Positions 1 to 9,153 of a stretch of 44,289 nucleotides of DNA are shown here, in pieces. A program made the position numbers and the translations under genes. A model generated the notes under the pieces. It searched no databases. It saw nothing but the letters and a program-made list of their open reading frames with translations, and was not told the origin of the DNA. Numbering within the stretch: position 1 is the first letter of the stretch; every line of letters begins with the position of its first letter. Source of the DNA: Streptomyces rimosus subsp. rimosus. Its GTDB lineage: Bacteria; Actinomycetota; Actinomycetes; Streptomycetales; Streptomycetaceae. The DNA lies in the NCBI RefSeq assembly GCF_000720725.1, contig NZ_JOCQ01000070.1, positions 1 through 44,289 on the forward strand. Direction: 5' to 3'.

Positions 1-1505
1 ACCACACGCGGCGTGGCCTGCGTCTCGGTCTCGTCCGGGTCGGCCGCCCGTGCGCGCCGCCCGCGCCGCGCGCCGCCCGGCGGCCCCACCGGCTCGCGCC
101 GCCGCTGCGCGCTGTCGCTGATACGGATGAGGAGCGCCACCATCACCCAGTTCGCGACCAGCGACGACCCGCCCTTGGCCAGGAACGGCAGCGCCTTGCC
201 GGTCAGCGGTATCAGCCCGGTGACGCCGCCGGAGACGACGAAGACCTGGAGCAGCAGCGCGCTGGCCAGGCCGACCGCCAGCAGCTTGCCGAAGGGGTCG
301 CGGGCGGTGAGCCCCACCCGCAGGCCGCGCTGCGCGAGCAGGACGTACAGGACCAGGATGGCCATCACGCCGGCCAGGCCCAGTTCCTCGCCGACGGTGG
401 TGAGGATGAAGTCGCTGTTGCCCGCGAAGCCGATCAGCTCGGGGTGGCCCTGGCCCAGGCCCGTGCCGCTGATGCCGCCGCTGCCGAAGCTGAACAGCGC
501 CTGTGCGGCCTGGTCGGATATCAGGCCCGGCGGCCGCTCCTTCTCGGGCAGGAAGATGTCCATGGGGTGCAGCCAGGCCATGACCCGGCCCTTGACGTGC
601 GGCTCGGTGGTGCCGACGACGGCGGCGCCGACCACCGCCATGGCCAGCCCGCACAGCACCCAGCTGGTGCGCTCGGTGGCCATGTAGAGCGTGATCACGA
701 AGAGCCCGAAGAAGATCAGCGACGTACCGAGGTCGCGCTCGAAGACCAGCACCAGCAGGCTGATGATCCATATCGTGAAGATCGGCCCGAGCTGGCGGCC
801 GGGCGGCAGCTGGACGCCCAGCACGCGGCGCCCGGTGAGCGCGAGCGCGTCGCGGTTCGCGGTCAGATAGCCCGCGAAGAACACCGCGATCATGATCTTC
901 ACGAACTCGCCGGGCTGCAGCGACAGCGGCCCGACGAATATCCAGCGCTTGGCGCCGTACGTGTCCGCGGTGAAGAACGCCGGGGCCATCAGCAGCACCA
1001 GTGCGACGGCCATCGTCAGATAGATGTAGCGCTGCAGGAAGCGGTGGTCGCGCAGCAGCATCAGCGTGCCGGTGCAGACCGCCACCCCGATCACCGTCCA
1101 CACCAGCTGCCCGCCCGCCGCCGGTGCCATGTGCAGGCTCGGTTTGGCCGCGTACGTGGTGTCGAGGCGGTTCAGCAGCACCAGGCCGATGCCGGACAGC
1201 AGCGTGGCGAGCGGCAGGATCAGCGGATCGGCGCGCTGCGCGAAGCGGCGCACGACCAGGTGCGGGACGAGCGCCATGAAGAACATCGCGGCGGCGAAGC
1301 CGGGCAGCCCGTCGGGCAGCTTCCCGGTCATCGACAGGCCGGTGTACGTGTAGCCGAACACCGTGATCAGCACGGCGAAGGCCAGCAGCCACATCTCCGT
1401 ACGCCGCCGGTTGGGGGCCTGGGCCAGGGCGGCGAACGTCATCGTGCGCTCGGCGTCGCTCTCCGGGCCCTCCTGGGGCCGGAGCGAGCTCGTCAGTCCA
1501 CGCAC
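1..1505 (-). CDS. FtsW/RodA/SpoVE-family SEDS peptidoglycan glycosyltransferase (partial, 3' end outside window)
   Basis: Polytopic membrane protein of at least 501 codons, running off the left edge without a stop. SEDS proteins polymerise lipid II into glycan strands at the membrane, usually with a class B PBP. Visible hallmarks are many hydrophobic segments, an FERDLGTSL motif in mid-protein, and the family signature LFSFGSGGISGTGLGQG followed by HPELIGFAGNSDFILTTVGEELG. The last visible residues are Arg/Pro-rich, so the C-terminus is probably close. I chose the GTG at 1503-1505 because GGAGG stands 6 nt upstream; it overlaps the LCP stop by 13 nt, implying translational coupling. ATG at 1440-1442 is an alternative without a good ribosome binding site. 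The neighbours (LCP ligase, two-component system) point to regulated wall assembly. Whether it acts in growth or sporulation cannot be told here. Confidence 0.93.
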   Translation of the reverse strand, partial: MRGLTSSLRPQEGPESDAERTMTFAALAQAPNRRRTEMWLLAFAVLITVFGYTYTGLSMTGKLPDGLPGFAAAMFFMALVPHLVVRRFAQRADPLILPLATLLSGIGLVLLNRLDTTYAAKPSLHMAPAAGGQLVWTVIGVAVCTGTLMLLRDHRFLQRYIYLTMAVALVLLMAPAFFTADTYGAKRWIFVGPLSLQPGEFVKIMIAVFFAGYLTANRDALALTGRRVLGVQLPPGRQLGPIFTIWIISLLVLVFERDLGTSLIFFGLFVITLYMATERTSWVLCGLAMAVVGAAVVGTTEPHVKGRVMAWLHPMDIFLPEKERPPGLISDQAAQALFSFGSGGISGTGLGQGHPELIGFAGNSDFILTTVGEELGLAGVMAILVLYVLLAQRGLRVGLTARDPFGKLLAVGLASALLLQVFVVSGGVTGLIPLTGKALPFLAKGGSSLVANWVMVALLIRISDSAQRRREPVGPPGGARRGRRARAADPDETETQATPRV

Positions 1506-2794
1506 GGGATGCCTCCGCCATCGATCATGGGAGCCGTCTGCCCGGAACCTCCCGCCCCGGAACCGGACTCCGCCGCCGATGAAGAAGACGAGGGCGACGG
1601 TTGCAGGGTTCCCGCAGGTGAGGAAGGTGCGACGGATGCGGTGTCGGATTTGTCACCGGGCCCCGCCGAGGTGCCGGGCGCGCCGGAGCCGCCGCTCGCG
1701 TGCCCGATCTCCCGGGCGACCAGCCGCCGGATCTTCACCGGATCGACCACATTCACGTCCTCGCCGCGGTGCTTGGCGAAGCCCTCGACGGGCAGCGTGG
1801 AGAACCGTACGTTCCCGCCCGAGAGGTTCTTCGCCTGCTTGACGAACGCCATCAGGTCCCACCCCTCGTCGATCACCAGATCCTCCTTCGCCACGTCCAT
1901 CAGCCGCAGCAGCCGCAGCGGATCGGTGAAGGTGCCCGCCGAGTTCAGCTTGTGCGTGGCGGAGGCGAGGAACGCCTGCTGGCGGCGCGTACGGTCCAGG
2001 TCGCCCGCGGGCAGGCCGTGCCGCTGCCGTACGAACGCCAGCGACTGCGGCCCGTCGAGGGTCTGCCGCCCGGCCGGAAAATCGGCACCCGAATACCGGT
2101 CCTTCACCGGGTGCTTCAGACACACCGGTACGCCGTCGAGCGCGTCCGCGATGTGCAGGAAGCCCACCAGGCTGACCTCGGCGAAGTGGTCGATGGGCAC
2201 GCCCAGGAAGGCCCGTACCGTCTCGATCTCGGCGCGGCGGCCCGCCTCCCGCCCCTCGTGCTCCAGCCGGTGGTGGTCGGTCACGCCCTGACGCGCGAGC
2301 CGGTCCTCCGCGGCGGCCTTGGCCAGCCCGTACGCCTTCTTGATCTTGTCCTTGCCGTGGCCTGGGACGTCCACGAGGTCGTCGCGCGGAATCGAGAACG
2401 CGGTGGCCCGGCCGCCGTCGGCGGGCACATGCAGCAGGATCAGAGTGTTGGTGTTGTAGCCGCCGATGTCCGACGACGCGCCCGCGTGCAACTTCGCCAG
2501 CACATCCTTCGGCAGGTCGTCGCCATCGCGGTCCTTACGGCTGTCCAGCCCCATGAGCAGGATGTTGGTCGCCCCGCCGGACGACTTCGGCACGCCGTCG
2601 CCGAGCGCCCGCGACGAGCCGATCTGCCCGGCCAGATCCCGGTAGAAATACCAGCCCGCACCGGCAGTGCACAGCAGCACCAGGCAGAAGCACAGCACAA
2701 GCCCACGCAGCACACGGCGCCGCGGTCTGCGCCCGTGCCGGCGCCCCTGCGGGCGGGGCGCGTCCGGAGCGGTGGGCCTGCGACGGTGCTTCAT
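1493..2794 (-). CDS. LytR-CpsA-Psr (LCP) family cell-wall glycopolymer ligase
   Basis: 433 aa. A basic N-terminus precedes one membrane anchor (about residues 28-50). The LCP catalytic domain begins at NILLMGLDSR (about residue 77), with SIPRD in the middle and RQRHGLPAGDLDRTRRQQ further on. The Asp/Arg residues in these motifs bind pyrophosphate in the family. LCP enzymes move undecaprenyl-phosphate-linked glycopolymers (teichoic acids and similar) onto peptidoglycan outside the membrane. The C-terminal 50 residues are low-complexity Gly/Ser/Ala/Pro. It lies 55 bp downstream of the sensor kinase and overlaps the SEDS gene, so the four genes look like one unit. No strong ribosome binding site precedes the ATG. 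Confidence 0.93.
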   Translation of the reverse strand: MKHRRRPTAPDAPRPQGRRHGRRPRRRVLRGLVLCFCLVLLCTAGAGWYFYRDLAGQIGSSRALGDGVPKSSGGATNILLMGLDSRKDRDGDDLPKDVLAKLHAGASSDIGGYNTNTLILLHVPADGGRATAFSIPRDDLVDVPGHGKDKIKKAYGLAKAAAEDRLARQGVTDHHRLEHEGREAGRRAEIETVRAFLGVPIDHFAEVSLVGFLHIADALDGVPVCLKHPVKDRYSGADFPAGRQTLDGPQSLAFVRQRHGLPAGDLDRTRRQQAFLASATHKLNSAGTFTDPLRLLRLMDVAKEDLVIDEGWDLMAFVKQAKNLSGGNVRFSTLPVEGFAKHRGEDVNVVDPVKIRRLVAREIGHASGGSGAPGTSAGPGDKSDTASVAPSSPAGTLQPSPSSSSSAAESGSGAGGSGQTAPMIDGGGIPCVD

Positions 2795-2849
2795 CCGAAC
2801 AGGCTGGCCGGACAGGGCTGAAAGAAGCCTGAAGGTTCTGAAGACGGCT

Positions 2850-4358
2850 TCAGGAGGAGGCGGGCACGCGGGCGGGCGATGCGGGGAGTACGGCCACGAA
2901 GCGCGCGCCGGGGCGTTCGTCCTCCCGGTCCCGTACGGTCAAGTCGCCGCCGTGCGCACGGGCGATGCCCCGGGCGATGGCCAGGCCCAGCCCCGTACCG
3001 CCGGTCTCGCGGGCGCGCGCCGCGTCGAGGCGGGCGAAGCGTTCGAAGACGCGGTCGCGGGCGGGCGGCGGGACGCCGGGACCGTCGTCGACCACCTCCA
3101 GTACGCCGTGAGCCGCGTGCTCCGGGCCCCCGCCCCGCGCGATGATCCGGACCTCGGAGGCCGCATACCGCAGGGCGTTGTCGACCAGATTGGCCAGCAG
3201 GCGCTCCAGCTGCACCGGGTCACCCCGTACGGGTACGGGCTCGCCGGCCACCACCACCAGCCGGGGCCCGCCGCCCGCCGGCCGTCGCGCGGCTTCCTCG
3301 GCCGCCACCAGGGCCAGGTCGACCGGCTCGGCGGCGCGCGTCGCATGCGCGTCGAGACGGGCGAGGAGGAGCAGGTCGGCGGCGATCCGCTGGAGCCGCT
3401 CGGTGTCGCGGAGGGCCGCGCGTACGGAGGGGCCGTCGGGCCCCTCGGATGCCGGACCGGCCGCGAGCGCGACCTCCAGCCGAGAACGCACGGCCGCGAT
3501 CGGGTTCCGCAGCTCGTGCGATGCGTCGGCGACGAACTGGCGCTGCCGGGTGACGGCCTGCTCCAGCCGGTCCAGGGTGGCGTTGACCGTACGGGCCATC
3601 AGCGCGATCTCGTCACCGCCCGCCGGGTCCGGCACCCGCCGGTCCAGCTCGCTCTCGCTGACCGCGGCCAGCTCCCTGCGGATCGCGGTCACCGGGCGCA
3701 GCGCCAGCCCGGTGACCGCCCAGGCGATGGCGGCGGCGAGCGCGATCAGCGGCGGGGCGCTGGCGAGCAGGGCGACACCGATGGCGTGGGTGGCGTCGTC
3801 CACGTCCGAGAGCACGGTGACGGCGTACACGTACCGCACCCGGCCACCGTGGCCCGGCGGCGTGGCGCGCACCACGACCACGTCCGCGCGCGAGCCGCCC
3901 GCCGCCGCGGCCGGGGAGCCGGTGAGGACGCGGTCGGCGGAGTCCTGGCCCGGAGGCGGGCGCAGGTCCCGCAGCGCGGCGGCCAGCGGATCGGCGGACC
4001 GCAGGCTGGTGGCGACGACCCGTCCCGCCTCGTCCAGCACCAGCACCAGATCGACACCGTCGGCGGGCGAGGCGAGGACGTCGGCGGGTGACGCCGGGAC
4101 CTCGGGCAGCGCGCCGGTGTCGGCCTGCGCGGCGACCTTGCGGGCGGCCACCTCCGTGCGGCTGGTGGTGTTGTCCAGGAGGTTGGCGCGCAGCAGCACG
4201 TAGAGCCAGCCGCCACCGACGGCCAGCACGAGGGCCATGGCCAGGGCGGCGGCCGTGGCGGTGCGGCCGCGCATGGACGCGGGTCGGAACCGATGCCAGA
4301 ACCGGGTGGTCCGGTTCTGGCTCTGCTTCTGGCTCTGCGGACCGGGCTCAGTCCTCAC
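2850..4358 (-). CDS. Two-component sensor histidine kinase
   Basis: 502 aa from GTG at 4356-4358, overlapping the response-regulator stop by 11 nt. Domains in order: short cytoplasmic N-terminus, first TM (about 36-56), an extracytoplasmic sensor region of about 130 residues, second TM (about 190-215), HAMP (about 216-265), then the HisKA H-box DASHELRNP with phospho-acceptor His281. The HATPase_c domain has N (LLANLVDNALRY), G1 (VVDDGPGVP) and G2 (GTGLGLAIARGI) boxes. A perfect 10-bp inverted repeat lies within codons 13-21. An internal ATG at 4272-4274 would place the start after this hairpin, so the true N-terminus is open. The output partner is surely the upstream regulator; the signal is unknown, but the downstream genes suggest envelope status. 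Confidence 0.93.
   Translation of the reverse strand: MRTEPGPQSQKQSQNRTTRFWHRFRPASMRGRTATAAALAMALVLAVGGGWLYVLLRANLLDNTTSRTEVAARKVAAQADTGALPEVPASPADVLASPADGVDLVLVLDEAGRVVATSLRSADPLAAALRDLRPPPGQDSADRVLTGSPAAAAGGSRADVVVVRATPPGHGGRVRYVYAVTVLSDVDDATHAIGVALLASAPPLIALAAAIAWAVTGLALRPVTAIRRELAAVSESELDRRVPDPAGGDEIALMARTVNATLDRLEQAVTRQRQFVADASHELRNPIAAVRSRLEVALAAGPASEGPDGPSVRAALRDTERLQRIAADLLLLARLDAHATRAAEPVDLALVAAEEAARRPAGGGPRLVVVAGEPVPVRGDPVQLERLLANLVDNALRYAASEVRIIARGGGPEHAAHGVLEVVDDGPGVPPPARDRVFERFARLDAARARETGGTGLGLAIARGIARAHGGDLTVRDREDERPGARFVAVLPASPARVPASS
4296..4320 (-). repeat. Perfect hairpin in the 5' coding region of the sensor kinase
   Basis: Arms CCAGAACCGG (4296-4305) and CCGGTTCTGG (4311-4320) with a 5-nt loop, about 40 nt inside the annotated kinase start. 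In mRNA it would be a stable 10-bp stem close to the coupled start. Confidence 0.7.
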
Positions 4359-5028
4359 CGGGTGCCATCCGGTAGCCCGTGCCGTGCACGGTACGGATCG
4401 AATGGCGGCCGAACGGGGTGTCGACCTTCTTGCGCAGGGACGAGACGTACACCTCGACGATGTTGGGGTCCACGTCGGCCGGCGAGTCCCAGACCTCGTC
4501 CAGGATGTCCCGCTTGGCGACCGCCTGCCCGTCGCCCGCCATGAGGCAGCGCAGTACGCCCAGTTCGCGGGCGGTCAGCTCGATGTCGGTGTCACCGCGG
4601 CGGCAACGGCGGGCCTCGGCGTCGAGGGTGAGATCGCCGCACTGGAGCGTACGGGGGCGCTCGGCGGCTCGTCCGCGCCGGGTGAGGGCGCGCAGCCGGG
4701 CCAGCAGCACGACAAAGGAGAACGGCTTCGTGAGGTAGTCGTCGGCGCCCGCGTCCAGCCCCTCGGCCACGTCGTACTCGCCGTCCTTGGCGGTCAGCAT
4801 CAGCACGGGCGTCCAGTCGTCGCGGCGCCGCAGCCGCCCACAGATCTCGTACCCGCTGGGCCCGGGCAGCATCACGTCCAGCACGATCGCGTCATACGCC
4901 GCGGAAAGCGCCAACTCAAGCCCCCGATGCCCGTCCCGGGCCACGTCCACCCAGTGCCCCTCGGCGGACAGCCCCCGCCGCAGGGAGTCGGCCAGGCCTT
5001 CTTCGTCCTCCACGACCAGTATGTGCAT
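4348..5028 (-). CDS. OmpR/PhoB-family response regulator
   Basis: 226 aa. Receiver domain residues 1-118: acidic pocket E7/D8, phospho-acceptor Asp51 (in IVLDVMLPG), Thr78 (MLTAK) and Lys100 (LTKPF). The C-terminal winged helix (about 130-224) ends in VHGTGYRM, typical of OmpR-type DNA-binding domains. An upstream ATG would add 24 residues, but MHILVVEDEEG is the canonical receiver N-terminus, so I start at ATG 5026-5028. First gene of the minus-strand operon regulator-kinase-LCP-SEDS. It probably controls this operon among other targets. I cannot assign it to a named system. Confidence 0.94.
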   Translation of the reverse strand: MHILVVEDEEGLADSLRRGLSAEGHWVDVARDGHRGLELALSAAYDAIVLDVMLPGPSGYEICGRLRRRDDWTPVLMLTAKDGEYDVAEGLDAGADDYLTKPFSFVVLLARLRALTRRGRAAERPRTLQCGDLTLDAEARRCRRGDTDIELTARELGVLRCLMAGDGQAVAKRDILDEVWDSPADVDPNIVEVYVSSLRKKVDTPFGRHSIRTVHGTGYRMAPGED

Positions 5029-5694
5029 GGGGTCATTGTGGCGGGTGTGCCCTGTTTTGCGCGCTGCGCGCTGCGCGCTACGCGCGCTTAAGGCCGGCAC
5101 CGTTGGTCTGGGTGGGGGTGCGCGTCTGGCGCGGTCTGCCCTGTGGGGGTGCGGGTGCTGCGCGGTCGGTCCGGTGGGTGGGGGCTCGGGGCCCCGCAGG
5201 GGTCACTCCTCGTTGCCGGGGACGCGACCTTGTGTTCATTCGCGGCCGGGGCCTCGGTCGCCTGCGGGGAGACCCCTACGTGTCCCCGAGCCGCTCCGTT
5301 TGCGGCTATCCCGCCGCCGTGGCTGCGGTCCCACAAACGACACGGGCGGCGGCTTACGCATGACGTGGAGGCGCCCCCGGCCTGCGCCTGCACATGCGCG
5401 AGCGTCACCACATGGTGGGCGCGCACCAGGCTTCTTTTCACCTCCCCCACCGGCCCGCACTCGCCGAACCGGCCGGAGGGGGCGTGTAGGGGGCCATCCC
5501 CGCAGGCAGCCGGGTGCCCTCGGTTCACTATTAACCTTTGGACGCCGTGCACGGTGCCGAGGAGTTGGCCCCCTGCGCGCCCCCGCCCCACAGACCAAGC
5601 GAATGCGCATCCGCGCGAAGCGCGGTCCAGACACCCCCCCACCCCAAGTGGTCGACGCACCCGCCGTCCCCCGCCAGACGCGCCGCGAGGCAAA
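5029..5694. other. Long intergenic region between the two-component operon and groES, with nested inverted repeats
   Basis: No ORF here has convincing codon bias or a recognisable family; the longest open frames (for example minus strand 5088-5693) are Arg/Gly/Pro-rich. What it does hold: a GCGCGCT heptamer repeated three times (5059-5079) plus a degenerate copy, directly before the regulator gene; CCCCGCAGG (5192-5200) pairing with CCTGCGGGG (5261-5269); inside that pair, GCGACC (5224-5229) with GGTCGC (5256-5261); and further GC-rich complementarity at about 5325-5360. The nested arrangement could be a structured RNA or a dispersed repeat. The regulator's promoter must also lie here, but no clear -35/-10 was identified. 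Confidence 0.5.
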
Positions 5695-5721
5695 TTGGCA
5701 CTCCGCTTGACCGAGTGCTAA
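5695..5721 (+). promoter_or_regulatory. CIRCE operator 1 (HrcA site)
   Basis: TTGGCACTC-N9-GAGTGCTAA, an almost perfect 9-9-9 CIRCE element, the binding site of the heat-shock repressor HrcA. It overlaps the -35 and spacer of the groE promoter. Confidence 0.95.
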
Positions 5722-5735
5722 CCGCGTCATAGTCT
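5707..5735 (+). promoter_or_regulatory. Vegetative promoter of groES-groEL1
   Basis: TTGACC (5707-5712), 17-nt spacer, TAGTCT (5730-5735), matching the HrdB-type consensus. The expected transcription start is near 5742, at the left edge of the second CIRCE, so both operators flank the start. Confidence 0.75.
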
Positions 5736-5740
5736 CGGCT

Positions 5741-5767
5741 CTGGCACTCTCCACCGGGGAGTGCCAA
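5741..5767 (+). promoter_or_regulatory. CIRCE operator 2 (HrcA site)
   Basis: CTGGCACTC-N9-GAGTGCCAA, a second 9-9-9 element 46 bp (start to start) after the first and about 100 bp before the groES start. Confidence 0.92.
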
Positions 5768-5867
5768 ACACAGCGACGGGCAGGTCCGGCACCCGCGACG
5801 ACGGATCCACCTGGTCGCCACCTCAGACAGTTAACCCCGTGAGATCTCCGAAGGGGGAGGTCGGATC

Positions 5868-6176
5868 GTGACGACCGCCAGCTCCAAGGTTGCCATCAAG
5901 CCGCTTGAGGACCGCATCGTGGTCCAGCCGCTCGACGCCGAGCAGACCACGGCTTCGGGCCTGGTCATTCCGGACACTGCCAAGGAGAAGCCCCAGGAGG
6001 GCGTCGTCCTGGCCGTGGGCCCGGGCCGCTTCGAGGACGGCAACCGCCTTCCGCTCGACGTGACCGTCGGCGACGTCGTGCTCTACAGCAAGTACGGCGG
6101 CACCGAGGTGAAGTACAACGGCGAGGAGTACCTCGTTCTCTCGGCGCGCGACGTGCTCGCGATCGTCGAGAAGTAA
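5868..6176 (+). CDS. groES: Co-chaperonin GroES (Cpn10)
   Basis: 102 aa, full family length, from GTG at 5868-5870 with AAGGGGGAGG seven nt upstream. Motifs: KPLEDRIVVQPLDAEQTTASG at the N-terminus, the mobile loop around TTASGLVIPDTAKEKPQEG, the roof region, and GTEVKYNGEEYLVLSARDVLA at the end. It caps the GroEL ring during ATP-driven folding in the cytoplasm. It is followed after 103 bp by groEL1 in the same direction. Heat-shock control by HrcA is inferred from the two CIRCE elements; hrcA itself is not in the window. Confidence 0.99.
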   Translation: MTTASSKVAIKPLEDRIVVQPLDAEQTTASGLVIPDTAKEKPQEGVVLAVGPGRFEDGNRLPLDVTVGDVVLYSKYGGTEVKYNGEEYLVLSARDVLAIVEK

Positions 6177-6279
6177 TTCACCGAAGATTGCCTTGTTCTG
6201 CGCCCCTGGTTCCCGCGTCTAAACAACCGGTCGCCCGGGGCGCAGTTCGTTGGAGAGAACGACTAAGGACACGTAACTC

Positions 6280-7902
<1,623 letters not shown>

Positions 7903-7932
7903 GGCACCTCTGCCTGAGCGCAGCTCAGCCTT

Positions 7933-7970
7933 ACGAGGCCCGGTCCCCTTTCGAGGGGGCCGGGCCTCGT
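7933..7970 (+). terminator. Strong intrinsic-type terminator after groEL1
   Basis: ACGAGGCCCGG (7933-7943) pairs with CCGGGCCTCGT (7960-7970), extended by one wobble pair and CCCC/GGGG around a TTTCGA loop: a 16-bp stem. There is no U-tract, as is common in Streptomyces. Confidence 0.88.
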
Positions 7971-7979
7971 CCCGTTGAC

Positions 7980-8056
7980 GGCCGGGGCCATGCGTTCCTG
8001 TATCCGGCCGGGGCAATGCGTTCCCGTGTCCGGCCGGGGCGTTGCGTTCCCGTTCC
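7980..8056. repeat. Three tandem copies of a ~26-bp unit downstream of groEL1
   Basis: Units at 7980-8005, 8006-8031 and 8032-8056, each beginning GGCCGGGGC and containing TGCGTTCC. They diverge slightly from one another and stop just before the end of the convergent dehydrogenase gene. Confidence 0.8.
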
Positions 8057-8074
8057 AGCCCGGACGGCCCCGCT

Positions 8075-9124
8075 TCAGGCCGACCGGTCGAGTCCCTCCG
8101 GACGCACGGGATCGGCGAACGGCAACCCCTTCGTGTATCGCTCGATCTCGTCCAGCGCCTGGTCCGCCATGCGGTGCAGTTCACCGCCGAGGGAGCCGGC
8201 GATGTGCGGGGTGAGCAGGACGTTGGGGAGGTCGTACAGGGGCGAGGCGGCGGCCGGGACCGGCGGGTCGGTCACGTCCAGGACGGCGTTGAGGCGGCCG
8301 GTGACGAGTTCGGGCAGCAGCGCCGCCTCGTCCACCAAGGCGCCGCGGGCGGTGTTGATCAGGGTGGCACCGTCGGGCATGAGCCCCAACTGGCGTACGC
8401 CGAGCAGGTGGTGGGTGGCGGGCAGTTCGGGCGCGTGCACGGTGACCACGTCGGAGGCGGCGCACAGGTCGTCGAGGGGGGCGAGGGTGACGCCGAGGCG
8501 CGCGGCCTCGGCCTCGTCCACGTACGGGTCGTGGAGGAGGACCGCCAGGTCGAAGGGGCGCAGGAGTTCGATGACGCGGCGGCCGATGCGGGAGGCGCCG
8601 ATGACGCCCACCGTGCGGTGGTGGTTTCCGGCGCCGTCCAGGTCGGGGTGCCAGTTGTGGGGTGCGCGCAGCGCACGGTAGCGGTGCGCGGTGTGCAGGA
8701 CGCGCTTGTTGGCGAAGAGGATCGCGGCGAGGGTGTATTCGGCGACGGGGCGGGCATTGGCCTCCGCTGCCGAGGCGACGGTGATGTTCCGTTCCCAACA
8801 GGCGCTTCCCACATACGGTTTGACCGAGCCGCCGGCGTGGACGACGGCGCGCAGGCGCGGGGCCCGGTCCAGGACGGCGGCGGTCAGCCGGGTGGCGCCC
8901 CACGAGGTCAGGAGGACCTCGGCGTCGGCCAGCGCGGCGGCCACGGCCGGGGGCGGCGTGGCCAGGTCATGGGCGACCAGGCCGGGGTCGGTGTGGGTGA
9001 GGGCCGTCAGACGGGCGTGGTGATGGTCCGTGAGCAGCCGCCCGGCGAGGCCCGGTTCCATCGCGAGCAGCAGGGCGGGACGGGAAACGTGCTGGTCAGG
9101 GCGATTGTCAGTGGTGTGGTGCAT
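8075..9124 (-). CDS. D-isomer-specific 2-hydroxyacid dehydrogenase family protein
   Basis: 349 aa from ATG 9122-9124. A Rossmann NAD-binding segment (GVIGASRIGRRVI, GxSxIG type) sits in mid-protein, followed by the family's Arg in NTARGALVDE, an acidic residue, and the catalytic His in LTPHIAGS. The family reversibly oxidises 2-hydroxyacids to 2-ketoacids with NAD(P). The N-terminus is His-rich. A much longer open frame continues upstream but runs antisense-shifted through the permease gene and is an artefact. It follows the permease stop after 29 bp, so it is probably the last gene of the ABC importer operon and acts on an acid released from the imported glycan. Substrate unknown. Confidence 0.9.
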   Translation of the reverse strand: MHHTTDNRPDQHVSRPALLLAMEPGLAGRLLTDHHHARLTALTHTDPGLVAHDLATPPPAVAAALADAEVLLTSWGATRLTAAVLDRAPRLRAVVHAGGSVKPYVGSACWERNITVASAAEANARPVAEYTLAAILFANKRVLHTAHRYRALRAPHNWHPDLDGAGNHHRTVGVIGASRIGRRVIELLRPFDLAVLLHDPYVDEAEAARLGVTLAPLDDLCAASDVVTVHAPELPATHHLLGVRQLGLMPDGATLINTARGALVDEAALLPELVTGRLNAVLDVTDPPVPAAASPLYDLPNVLLTPHIAGSLGGELHRMADQALDEIERYTKGLPFADPVRPEGLDRSA

Positions 9125-9153
9125 GGTGGAAGCGTGCTCCTGGTCCGGGGGCG

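Noticed and set aside
5088..5693. 201-codon minus-strand frame before groES
   Set aside because: Arg/Gly/Pro-rich with atypical codon use and overlapping inverted repeats; more likely non-coding.
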